Assembly: GCA_029932675.1 (NCBI GenBank)
Contig: JAOZPP010000074.1
Span: 1 to 17,360, forward strand
Source of the DNA: a bacterium
GTDB taxonomy: Bacteria > SM23-81 > DAOVCL01
Direction of reading: 5' to 3'
Length of the DNA: 17,360 nt
Notes under the pieces: generated by a model
Database searches by the model: none
Told to the model about the DNA's origin: nothing
Seen by the model: only the letters and a program-made list of their open reading frames with translations
Made by a program: the position numbers and the translations under genes
In this document: in pieces, positions 6,268 through 12,847 of the stretch
Numbering within the stretch: the stretch's first letter is position 1
Layout: each line of letters begins with the position of its first letter

Positions 6268-8286
6268 TTACTTAGTCACTTTCAAGAATCTGGCATTGAC
6301 TGCCACGATCACCGTGCTCAGGGACATCAGCAGCGCACCAATTGCCGGGCTTAACAGTATTCCCCACTTGTAGAGCGCTCCTGCGGCTAAAGGGATAGCA
6401 AAGGCGTTGTATCCAGTGGCCCAACCAAGATTTTGCATCATCTTTTTGTAGGTTGCCCGTCCCAGACCAATGACGGAGACAACATCGAGGGGGTTGCTCT
6501 TCACTAAAACGATATCCGCTGCCTCCACAGCTACATCCGTCCCCGCGCCAATGGCTATACCCACATCCGCCTGAGCGAGGGCCGGGGCATCGTTCACCCC
6601 ATCGCCGGTCATCGCCACTATAAAACCCCTGGACTGCACCTCCTTCACTTTTGTCGCCTTCTCATCAGGTAAGACCTCTGCAAAGTATTCGTCAAGGCCC
6701 ACTTCCCCAGCCACCCACTGGGCAACCTGCCTATTGTCTCCGGTTAACATCATACACCTGATACCCATCTTCTTTAACCGGGAGATCGCCTGTTTGGACT
6801 CCGGCCTGATAACATCGGCCAGGGCAATAACACCCTGGAGTTCCCCATCAATGAGGATGAAGACTACTGTCTTTCCCTGAGAGGAGAGCTTCCCAACCCT
6901 TTCATTGGCAACCGCCATACCGTTCTCCCTCAGGTACCCAGGGCTCACTACCTGCACCCACCGGCCGTTCACCCTCCCTTGTGCTCCCCTTCCGGGAATA
7001 GCCTTAAATCCCTCTACGGGCAAGGTCTCTTCGGATGATGAGGCGATCGCTTGGGCAATGGGGTGTTCGGAATGGGCCTCTACCGAACCAGCATATCTAA
7101 GGAGCTCCCTCTTCTCAATCTCCTTGGTGAGCACGACTACATCGGTGATGCCAAATCTTCCCTGGGTAAGGGTTCCCGTTTTATCAAAGATTATCGCCTG
7201 AATATCTCTCGCCTTTTCTAAGGCGGCACGATTTCTGATGAGCAACCCTTCCCGGGCAGAGATGGCAGTGGAGACGGCAACAACCAAAGGAACGGCCAGC
7301 CCCAACGCATGGGGACAGGTGATCACCATTACGGTCACCATCCGCTCTAAGGCAAAGGCGAACCCCTTACTCATTAGGACAAACCAGATGAAAAGGGTTA
7401 TCGTCCCCCCTGTTAAGGCAACCATAGTCAGCCAGAGGGCAGCCCGATTGGCCAGATCCTGGGTGCGTGACTTGCTCTCCTGTGCTTTCCTCACCAACTC
7501 TATCACCTGGGAGAGGAATGAATCCTGGCCTATTTTCCTTACCTCCACGGTGATCGAGCCCTGGCCATTAATGGATCCTCCAATGACCTCGTTACTTGCT
7601 TCTTTTAAGGCTGGCTGCGATTCCCCAGTGAGCATCGACTCGTTTACTGTAGTCGTCCCTTCCACCACCACCCCGTCTGCCGGTATCTTCTCTCCAGGTT
7701 TGACAATCACCTTGTCCCCTATGGAAAGGTCACTTATGGACACATCCTCTGTGTCTCCATTCCGCATCAGTTTATGGGCATTCGCGGGCATAAACCTGGC
7801 CAACTCCTCCAGTGCCCGCGAGGCCCCCATTATCGACTTCATCTCTATCCAGTGCCCCAGGAGCATAATGTCCACCAGGGTGGCCAGCTCCCAGAAGAAC
7901 ACCTTTCCGCTGAGGCCAAAGACCACCGCGCTGCTATAGAGATAGGCAGTGGTAATCGCTACAGCGATGAGGGTCATCATCCCTGGCTTTCTCGACTTCA
8001 GCTCATCAAAGATCCCCTTCAGGAAGGGATAGCCACCGTAGAAGAAGATGAGGGAAGAAAGGCCGAAGAGAACATACAGGTCACCAGCGAACCTAACTGA
8101 CTCCCCCCAACCAAGGGATCCCTGAATCATTGGGGAGAGGAAGAGAACTGGAATCGTAATTATTAGGGAGATCCAAAACCTCCCCCGGAAGTCGGCCACC
8201 ATATGGGAATGGTGGCTATGCCCGGAATAGGCTGACTTCATCCCCCCCGCCATCCCCTTATGCATCTGGTGTTTGGCCTCTGCCAT
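6268..8286 (-). CDS. copB: CopB-type copper/silver-exporting P1B ATPase
   Basis: I choose ATG 8286 (672 residues), preceded by AAAGGTGG; an in-frame GTG at 8301 would add five residues. A His/Met-rich N-terminus (residues 1-30, including HSHHSHM) replaces HMA domains. The P-type ATPase hallmarks are present: actuator TGES (220-223), the membrane motif CPH (324-326), the phosphorylation site DKTGTLT (368-374), TGDGVNDAP, and the late helix motif MSLST. CPH together with MSxST is diagnostic for the P1B-3/CopB class, which exports Cu(II)/Cu(I)/Ag(I) from the cytoplasm using ATP. Neighbours are a SHOCT protein downstream and a small exported ORF upstream. The separate CSCG permease/HMA gene at 14788-15999 points to two metal-efflux routes. 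Confidence 0.95.
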   Translation of the reverse strand: MAEAKHQMHKGMAGGMKSAYSGHSHHSHMVADFRGRFWISLIITIPVLFLSPMIQGSLGWGESVRFAGDLYVLFGLSSLIFFYGGYPFLKGIFDELKSRKPGMMTLIAVAITTAYLYSSAVVFGLSGKVFFWELATLVDIMLLGHWIEMKSIMGASRALEELARFMPANAHKLMRNGDTEDVSISDLSIGDKVIVKPGEKIPADGVVVEGTTTVNESMLTGESQPALKEASNEVIGGSINGQGSITVEVRKIGQDSFLSQVIELVRKAQESKSRTQDLANRAALWLTMVALTGGTITLFIWFVLMSKGFAFALERMVTVMVITCPHALGLAVPLVVAVSTAISAREGLLIRNRAALEKARDIQAIIFDKTGTLTQGRFGITDVVVLTKEIEKRELLRYAGSVEAHSEHPIAQAIASSSEETLPVEGFKAIPGRGAQGRVNGRWVQVVSPGYLRENGMAVANERVGKLSSQGKTVVFILIDGELQGVIALADVIRPESKQAISRLKKMGIRCMMLTGDNRQVAQWVAGEVGLDEYFAEVLPDEKATKVKEVQSRGFIVAMTGDGVNDAPALAQADVGIAIGAGTDVAVEAADIVLVKSNPLDVVSVIGLGRATYKKMMQNLGWATGYNAFAIPLAAGALYKWGILLSPAIGALLMSLSTVIVAVNARFLKVTK

Positions 8287-8403
8287 TTTTCCACCTTTCA
8301 CCGCGCCGGATGGGCCCTTAGGGTTGAGAGGACCATCCAGGGATTTGGCTACATTCCTTACTCACGCATCATCGCTGGCCCGGCCATCATATCCCTGGCC
8401 CGT

Positions 8404-8502
8404 CTAACTTTCATATCCACCTGGCCAATGCTGGGCAAGGGCCAAATCACTGGAGGTCAGAAGGAGTAAAACCGAAGGGAGGAAAATCCATCTCCTTCTC
8501 AT
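8404..8502 (-). CDS. Small ORF with signal peptide, upstream of copB
   Basis: ATG at 8502 follows AAGGGGGG at proper spacing. The 32-residue frame is a textbook signal peptide (MRRR, hydrophobic core, then DLALAQ) followed by only eight residues (HWPGGYES). An overlapping frame from ATG 8414 to 8358 encodes an 18-residue Met-rich peptide ending in DMMAGPAMMRE. Together they could be the remains of a small periplasmic Met-rich metal-binding protein broken by a shift, or a signal-peptide-like leader. I cannot join them with a simple homopolymer correction. It sits 117 bases before copB and just after the TPP enzyme gene. Confidence 0.35.
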   Translation of the reverse strand: MRRRWIFLPSVLLLLTSSDLALAQHWPGGYES

Positions 8503-8528
8503 AGCAATCCCCCCCTTTCTCCCCCATC

Positions 8529-10136
8529 TTAAAAGATGCGCTTGGGCTCGGTGACTATATCTACCAGAGCCGGCTTGGGGGATTGCAGGGCCTCCTTAAG
8601 CGCCCTCTCCAGTTGTTCTGATTGGCTCACCTTCCATCCCTCTCCTCCACAGTTGCGGGCATAGGTGGCGAAGTCGGGGTTGGTCAGCTCGGTGGCGAAC
8701 TTAGGGTATCCCTCTGTCCTCTGTTCCACGGTGATCATTGCTAACTCCCGGTTGTTCAAGAGGACGACGATGATATCGAGGTTGTTCTTCACCGCGGTGA
8801 GGAAGTCACCCATTACCTGGGTGAACCCTCCGTCACCGGTGAGGCAGATGACCTGTCGGTCGGGTTGGGCAAGCTTGGCCGCCAGGGCCGCGGGGAGGCC
8901 AAAGCCCATACTTCCCAGGTAGCCGGAGAGGAGCAGGTCCTGTTCTTCCTCCATCCGGAAGTTTCTGCCAAACCAGAAGGCATTATCACCTACATCAAGG
9001 GAAATGATGGCGTTGGGGGGAGCTAAATCCTCCAGGAGCCTCATTATGTACTGGGGCCTGAGCGGGGTCGCCTGAGGGTCAGCTTCCTTGTCCAGCTTTT
9101 CCTCCCAATCGGATTTGAGTCCCTTCACCTCATCCATAAACTTCCGCTCTCCCTTGGCCTCCACTAAGCCAATCAGCTTGGGGATCACCAACCGATTATC
9201 CCCCCAAAGGCCTAACTTCACCGGAAAACTTTTCGCTACCTTCATCGGATTTAGATCCACTTGGATGATGGGGGTGCTTCGGGGGATATCCGTCTGTTCG
9301 GAGAAGGAGGAGCCCAGGACAATGAGCAGGTCCGCGTGGTTCACCACCTGGCGGGCGGGTTGGGTGCCCGTATGGCCTAAGACCCCCAGCGATAAAGGGT
9401 GGCGTTCGGATATTATCCCCTTGGCGCGGAAGGTTGTTGCTATGGGAGCGGAGATCTTCCCAGCCAACTTCAACAGATCCCCCTTGGCCTGCTTGGCTCC
9501 CCATCCCGCGATGATCACCGGCCTCTCCGCTTGGTTGATCAGGGTAGCTGCTTGCTTCAGGGCCTGCTCAGGGGGTTCAACGGAGAAAGCGGGAAAAGAC
9601 CCCTCCCAGGGCTGCGGCTGTAGCTCCCAGGGTTCCTTCTGCACATCATTGGGAATGGCCAGATGGGATACTCCACCTTCGGTGAGGGCATGCTTTAAGG
9701 CCAGGATCACCAGTTCCCTGGTCTGTTCTTTAGCATTAATCGTCTTATTGAAGCCGGCAACTGGATGGAACAAGGCGTCTTGATCGATCTCCTGGAAGCT
9801 TCCTGGCCCCAGGTATTGGAGTTTTACCTGACCGGTGATGGCCAGGACTGGGGCACCATCCATCTTAGCATCATAGAGCCCGGTGATTAAATTTGTGGCC
9901 CCTGGCCCGGCTATGGTCAAACATACCCCTACCCGTCCGGTGAGTTTGGCATAGGCTGAGGCCATAAAGGCAGCCACCTCTTCATGCCGCACTTGGATGA
10001 ACTTCACCTGGTCACTCCTGCGCAGCGCCTCCACTAACCCCAAGGCAGATGTGCCGGGCAGTCCAAAAACCCACTCCACCCCCCAGGCCGCCAACTGTTT
10101 AACGATGACATCGGAGACCGTGCTTTCCTTATCCAT
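8529..10136 (-). CDS. PoxB-like thiamine diphosphate enzyme (pyruvate oxidase/acetolactate synthase superfamily)
   Basis: The 535-residue protein has the three-domain TPP-enzyme layout. The N-terminal Pyr domain holds FGLPGTSALGLVEALR and the catalytic Glu52 in VRHEEVAAFMASAYAK. A central Rossmann-like domain spans about residues 190-330. The C-terminal PP domain holds the TPP-Mg motif GDG (434-436) to NN (461-462). Stretches such as IAGPGATNLITGLYDAKMDG and GSFQEIDQDALF are closest to pyruvate oxidase/pyruvate:quinone dehydrogenase. The membrane-binding C-terminal tail of E. coli PoxB is absent, so quinone coupling is doubtful; acetolactate synthase-like activity remains possible. The start follows GAGGTG. 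It is the last gene of the Fe-S operon, 68 bases after nifU, with a tiny bridging ORF in the gap. Its metabolic link to Fe-S assembly is unknown. Confidence 0.85.
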   Translation of the reverse strand: MDKESTVSDVIVKQLAAWGVEWVFGLPGTSALGLVEALRRSDQVKFIQVRHEEVAAFMASAYAKLTGRVGVCLTIAGPGATNLITGLYDAKMDGAPVLAITGQVKLQYLGPGSFQEIDQDALFHPVAGFNKTINAKEQTRELVILALKHALTEGGVSHLAIPNDVQKEPWELQPQPWEGSFPAFSVEPPEQALKQAATLINQAERPVIIAGWGAKQAKGDLLKLAGKISAPIATTFRAKGIISERHPLSLGVLGHTGTQPARQVVNHADLLIVLGSSFSEQTDIPRSTPIIQVDLNPMKVAKSFPVKLGLWGDNRLVIPKLIGLVEAKGERKFMDEVKGLKSDWEEKLDKEADPQATPLRPQYIMRLLEDLAPPNAIISLDVGDNAFWFGRNFRMEEEQDLLLSGYLGSMGFGLPAALAAKLAQPDRQVICLTGDGGFTQVMGDFLTAVKNNLDIIVVLLNNRELAMITVEQRTEGYPKFATELTNPDFATYARNCGGEGWKVSQSEQLERALKEALQSPKPALVDIVTEPKRIF

Positions 10137-10215
10137 CGGAGATCACCTCTTTAACATCCTCCCATAACCCCAACTGGGCAAAGGAAGGGTGCACTAACTT
10201 AAAGTTATTTCCCAT
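10129..10215 (-). CDS. Possible 28-residue coupling peptide between nifU and the TPP enzyme gene
   Basis: The frame starts at ATG 10215, overlapping the nifU 3' end by 11 bases, and ends at TAA 10129-10131, overlapping the start of the TPP enzyme gene by 8 bases. It therefore exactly bridges the gap and could couple translation of the two genes. The peptide (MGNNFKLVHPSFAQLG and so on) has no recognised family, and its SD (AAAGCGAG) is poor. The downstream gene has its own GAGGTG site. It may be chance. Confidence 0.2.
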   Translation of the reverse strand: MGNNFKLVHPSFAQLGLWEDVKEVISDG

Positions 10216-10591
10216 CTCGCTTTTTCCTATAATCCCTGATTGCCTCATGGAGGGCATCTGCGGCCAGATTAGAGCAATGCATCTTCTGGGGGGGAAGGCC
10301 GTCGAGTTCATCGGCCACATCATTACGGGTAACCTTCATCGCCTCTTCGATGGACATTCCCTTGACCATCTCAGTGACCATACTACTGGTTGCTATGGCG
10401 GAACCGCAGCCAAAGGTCTTGAACTTTATATCGGTGATGATGCCATCCTTCACCCTAATGAACATCTCCATAAGATCCCCACAGACCGGGTTCCCCACCT
10501 TTCCATACCCATCTGCATCCTCTATGGTACCCACATTCCGTGGGTTCATAAAATGGTCCAACACCTTCTTGCTGTAGCCTATCTCTACCAT
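10205..10591 (-). CDS. nifU: NifU/IscU-type Fe-S cluster scaffold protein
   Basis: The 128-residue protein is a complete IscU-fold scaffold with the three cluster ligands Cys37 (NPVCGD, with Asp39), Cys62 (FGCGSAIA) and Cys106 (MHCSNLA). The PPQKMHC stretch stands in place of the LPPVKxHCS motif of IscU/NifU. It assembles [2Fe-2S]/[4Fe-4S] clusters in the cytoplasm using sulfur delivered by a NifS/IscS partner, which is encoded immediately upstream (21-base gap). AAGGGGGTG precedes the ATG. It lacks the C-terminal Nfu domain of full-length NifU; that domain is encoded separately at the head of the same operon (12406-12627). The unusual point is that its partner lacks the PLP lysine. Confidence 0.95.
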   Translation of the reverse strand: MVEIGYSKKVLDHFMNPRNVGTIEDADGYGKVGNPVCGDLMEMFIRVKDGIITDIKFKTFGCGSAIATSSMVTEMVKGMSIEEAMKVTRNDVADELDGLPPQKMHCSNLAADALHEAIRDYRKKRDGK

Positions 10592-10612
10592 CTACACACC
10601 CCCTTCATTCTA

Positions 10613-11770
10613 CTATAGCGCTGAGACCCTCCGCAACCTCTCCACCGTCTCTTTTACTGCCTCGGAGATCTTCGGTATCTCCTCAGGCCTATTTCCTCGA
10701 CCTAAGGTGAGCACCATTGAACCGTGGGCCTCCTCGTGTTTCAATCCAATGGCCAAGAGGACATGTGAGGGTTCCAAGGTCTTAGATGAACAGGCCGACC
10801 CTGTAGCCACTTGGATGTTATGGCGCATATCCATATTTAGCAGGATGCTCTCTCCCTCGATCCTACTGAACCGAAAGCTGGCGTGATGGGGGAGCCTTTG
10901 GGTGGGATGGCCGGTGAGGTAGGCTTCTTCGATCTTCAATATCTCCTCGATCAGCTTGTCCCTCATCTCCTTCAGTCTCCTGGCTTCTTCCCCCATCTCT
11001 GCCTGGGCAATCCTCGCTGCCTCCCCCATTCCCACGATGGCAAAAATGTTCTCCGTCCCTGACCTCAGCCCTCTCTCCTGACCCCCTCCAGGAAGGATGG
11101 GTTGAACCTTTACCTTTGGCCTAATGTAGAGCGCTCCAGCCCCCTGGGGGCCGTAGAAGTTGTTGGAGGAAAGGGTAAGCAGGTCTACCCCATCTGCTTG
11201 CACATCAATCGGTATACACCCCGCGGCGGCGGTGGCATCCACATGCAGGTATAGGCCCTTCTGGTGAACTACTTCTGCTATCTCCTTGATTGGTTCTATT
11301 GTCCCTATCTCGTTGTTGGCCATAATAATCGATGTTAGAATCGTATCCTCGGTGATGATCTCCCTTAACCGGCCAAGGTCAACGGTCCCGGTTGAGTTCA
11401 CTGGAGCGAGATGGAATTCAAACCCGCCCTTCTGCAGCTCCTTCATTGGGTTGAGAACAGAGATGTGTTCTATGGCACTTGCCACTACCTTCTTGCCCTT
11501 TTGGGCATTGCGTAGGGCAGTTCCCCTGATGGCTAAGTTGTTTGCCTCCGTTGCCCCGCTGGTGAAGATTATGCTTTCGGGTTCCTCGGCATTGATCAGC
11601 TTAGCTACCTCTTCCCTGGCCTCTTCCAGAGCTCTCCTGGCTTTCAAGCCCACTGAGTGGAGGGAGGAGGGGTTGCCAATGTTCTCCCCGAGATACGGCT
11701 GGGCGAACGCTACCACTCGGGGGTCAACCGGCCGAGCTGAGGCGTGATCTAAATGTATCCTCTTCCCCAT
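10613..11770 (-). CDS. NifS/IscS-fold protein lacking the PLP-binding lysine
   Basis: The start is ATG 11770, one base after the stop of the DsrE-like gene; an in-frame extension to 11812 lies inside that gene. The 385-residue protein has the full class-V aminotransferase fold and the active-loop Cys327 in GSACSSKTLEPSHVL. It keeps His102 (IEHISV) and Asp178 (HVDAT). The Schiff-base lysine that belongs in SAHK.YGPKG is replaced: the sequence reads SSNNFYGPQGAG with Asn204, encoded by AAC at 11159-11161. The Gln that stacks near PLP (VDATQ) is Ala181. The protein should therefore not be a PLP-dependent desulfurase. It closely resembles, as I recall it, the IscS homologue of Archaeoglobus fulgidus, which lacks this lysine, showed no desulfurase activity, and offers its loop Cys as ligand in an IscU complex. 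Its neighbours are the scaffold NifU, TusA and DsrE-like sulfur carriers. Confidence 0.92.
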   Translation of the reverse strand: MGKRIHLDHASARPVDPRVVAFAQPYLGENIGNPSSLHSVGLKARRALEEAREEVAKLINAEEPESIIFTSGATEANNLAIRGTALRNAQKGKKVVASAIEHISVLNPMKELQKGGFEFHLAPVNSTGTVDLGRLREIITEDTILTSIIMANNEIGTIEPIKEIAEVVHQKGLYLHVDATAAAGCIPIDVQADGVDLLTLSSNNFYGPQGAGALYIRPKVKVQPILPGGGQERGLRSGTENIFAIVGMGEAARIAQAEMGEEARRLKEMRDKLIEEILKIEEAYLTGHPTQRLPHHASFRFSRIEGESILLNMDMRHNIQVATGSACSSKTLEPSHVLLAIGLKHEEAHGSMVLTLGRGNRPEEIPKISEAVKETVERLRRVSAL

Positions 11771-11771
11771 C

Positions 11772-12131
11772 TTAGAAGCTAAGGACAGCATCGGCGTCCA
11801 AGGCAAGGTCATTTAAGGTGGCCGCCCCCACTATCTCTGCCCCGGGGATAAAATCCCCTCTGGGTATACCCAAGAGCTGGGTGCTCTGTTCACAGACAAA
11901 GAGCTTTACCCCGGAGGCCAAGGCCTGATCCATAACCTCCTTGAGGCTGGGGAAATCCCCCAACTTTACCTTCTCCGCCTCCCCCTTCTTCACCACCATT
12001 ACGCCTTTGATGAGGAAGATAATCGCCGCCTCCACCTCCATGGCTGCTGCAGTAGTGGCGAGGATGAACGGTGCATACAACCTCTCCGGGTTCTCCATCC
12101 CACTTGTCTGGATGTAGATGATCTTTTCCAT
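11772..12131 (-). CDS. DsrE/DsrF-like sulfur-relay protein
   Basis: The 119-residue alpha/beta protein matches the DsrE superfamily: an N-terminal strand IIYIQTSG, helix NPERLYAPFILATTAAAM, then LKEVMDQALASGVKLFVCEQS, and the C-terminal GAEIVGAATLNDLALDADAVLSF. The single Cys80 sits where sulfur-accepting cysteines occur in DsrE/TusD-type proteins. TusA-DsrE pairs exchange persulfide sulfur in sulfur-metabolising organisms. AGGAGAAC precedes the ATG. The gene is 9 bases after tusA, and its stop lies one base before the NifS-like start, so translation is likely coupled. I infer that it hands sulfur from TusA towards the NifS/NifU pair, or removes it. Confidence 0.85.
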   Translation of the reverse strand: MEKIIYIQTSGMENPERLYAPFILATTAAAMEVEAAIIFLIKGVMVVKKGEAEKVKLGDFPSLKEVMDQALASGVKLFVCEQSTQLLGIPRGDFIPGAEIVGAATLNDLALDADAVLSF

Positions 12132-12140
12132 TTTGTTCTC

Positions 12141-12383
12141 CTACTTCATCCTTTTTAAGTAAAATGTCAGAACTGTTCCTTCCTTCTCAAATTTGAGCAG
12201 TGCCTGCCCTGCCCTCTTAGCCCACCTCTTGATGTCCTCCTCAGCAGCAGGGTCATCGGCAACCACCTTGAGCACCTGGCCCACCTCTAAGTTTTCGAGC
12301 CCCTCCTTGGTCATAGAGATGGGCAGAGGGCAATAGAGGCCCAGACAATCCAATTCTACATCGGGGGTAATCTTTGAAGCCAT
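12141..12383 (-). CDS. tusA: TusA/SirA-family sulfur carrier
   Basis: The 80-residue protein has the TusA signature: ELDCLGLYCPLPI with the sulfur-carrying Cys18 in the CPxP motif and a second Cys13. It is followed by the two-layer fold ending in GTVLTFYLKRM. TusA proteins carry persulfide sulfur between enzymes, for tRNA thiolation, molybdenum cofactor synthesis or dissimilatory sulfur metabolism. Here it lies between Nfu and the DsrE-like gene (gaps 22 and 9 bases), so its likely job is sulfur delivery in Fe-S assembly, which the PLP-less NifS partner cannot generate from cysteine. A strong GAGGAGGTAATAG site precedes the ATG. Confidence 0.92.
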   Translation of the reverse strand: MASKITPDVELDCLGLYCPLPISMTKEGLENLEVGQVLKVVADDPAAEEDIKRWAKRAGQALLKFEKEGTVLTFYLKRMK

Positions 12384-12405
12384 AACTATTACCTCCTCAG
12401 GGCAA

Positions 12406-12627
12406 TCAGATGGAGACGACCTCTTTTACTTCGGGCACCTCCTCTTTTAAAATCTTTTCTATTCCCATCCTCAGGGTTATCTCGCTCATCGGGCATCCTC
12501 GGCAGACACCGGTTAGCTTTACGGTCACTACGCCATCCGGGCTGACTTCCACCAACTCCACATCACCTCCATCCGCTTGCAATGAAGGCCTGATTCTCTT
12601 TAGAGCAGCTTCTACTCTCTCCTTCAT
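12406..12627 (-). CDS. Nfu (NifU C-terminal domain) Fe-S carrier
   Basis: The 73-residue product is a stand-alone Nfu domain: RIRPSLQADGGDVELV at the start and the CxxC cluster-binding motif CRGCP (Cys42, Cys45) followed by the amphipathic helix SEITLRMGIEKIL. Dimeric Nfu binds a [4Fe-4S] cluster between subunits and passes it to target enzymes. It is the first gene of the Fe-S operon and follows GAGAGGAGGAG. The 220-base region before it carries hairpins and a direct repeat that could regulate the operon. Confidence 0.95.
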   Translation of the reverse strand: MKERVEAALKRIRPSLQADGGDVELVEVSPDGVVTVKLTGVCRGCPMSEITLRMGIEKILKEEVPEVKEVVSI

Positions 12628-12670
12628 TTCTCCTCCTCTCTAAAATTTAGCTCACTACGCTCCTTCCTCA

Positions 12671-12700
12671 CCCCCTTTGCCGGGGGCAAACATTCCCCCG
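12671..12700 (-). promoter_or_regulatory. Overlapping, mutually exclusive hairpins in the nfu operon leader
   Basis: CGGGGG (12681-12686) pairs perfectly with CCCCCG (12695-12700) over an 8-base loop. The same bases can instead form TTTGCC (12676-12681) with GGCAAA (12685-12690), or CCCCC (12671-12675) with GGGGG (12682-12686). The alternatives cannot coexist, which is the layout of a leader switch. They lie 45-75 bases before the Nfu start codon on the transcribed strand. No U-tract follows, so an effect on translation or RNA stability is more likely than termination. Confidence 0.35.
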
Positions 12701-12706
12701 CCCTCG

Positions 12707-12722
12707 GAATTTCTTAGAATTT
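12707..12722 (-). promoter_or_regulatory. GAATTT direct repeat with 10-base period upstream of the Fe-S operon
   Basis: GAATTT occurs at 12707-12712 and again at 12717-12722, separated by CTTA. The two copies are thus spaced by one DNA helical turn. The position, about 80-95 bases upstream of nfu, suits a regulator site. An Fe-S or iron sensor is possible but I recognise no consensus. Confidence 0.25.
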
Positions 12723-12775
12723 GCCAAAGGTTTGATTTAGCCTCTTTTTGGGGAAATCCCTATTTCACTAAGCGA

Positions 12776-12795
12776 AAACCACCCCAATATGGTTT
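12776..12795 (-). other. Hairpin downstream of the hemerythrin gene
   Basis: AAACCA (12776-12781) and TGGTTT (12790-12795) pair around CCCCAATA, 53 bases past the end of the DUF438/hemerythrin gene. A larger GGGGAAA (12750-12756) to TTTCCCC (12793-12799) pairing overlaps it. On the minus strand the 3' side reads GGTTTTCGCTT, a poor U-tract. It may be a weak terminator separating this gene from the nfu operon. Confidence 0.35.
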
Positions 12796-12847
12796 CCCCT
12801 TGGATGTAAATCGAGGGGGTTTTTCTATAGCTGGACCAATGAGGAAA

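Noticed and set aside
7238-7939. 233-codon plus-strand ORF
   Set aside because: It lies antisense inside copB, has no SD or family features, and reflects the codon pattern of the real gene. The 231-codon plus-strand ORF at 9088-9783, inside the TPP enzyme gene, is rejected on the same grounds.
10129-10323. 64-codon minus-strand ORF overlapping nifU
   Set aside because: The part inside nifU is a shadow frame; only the bridging portion from ATG 10215 was kept, at low confidence.
11159-11164. Missing PLP lysine as a sequencing error
   Set aside because: Both positions are clean AAC codons in an uninterrupted frame, the neighbouring Gln is also lost, and the pattern agrees with a known lysine-less IscS type.
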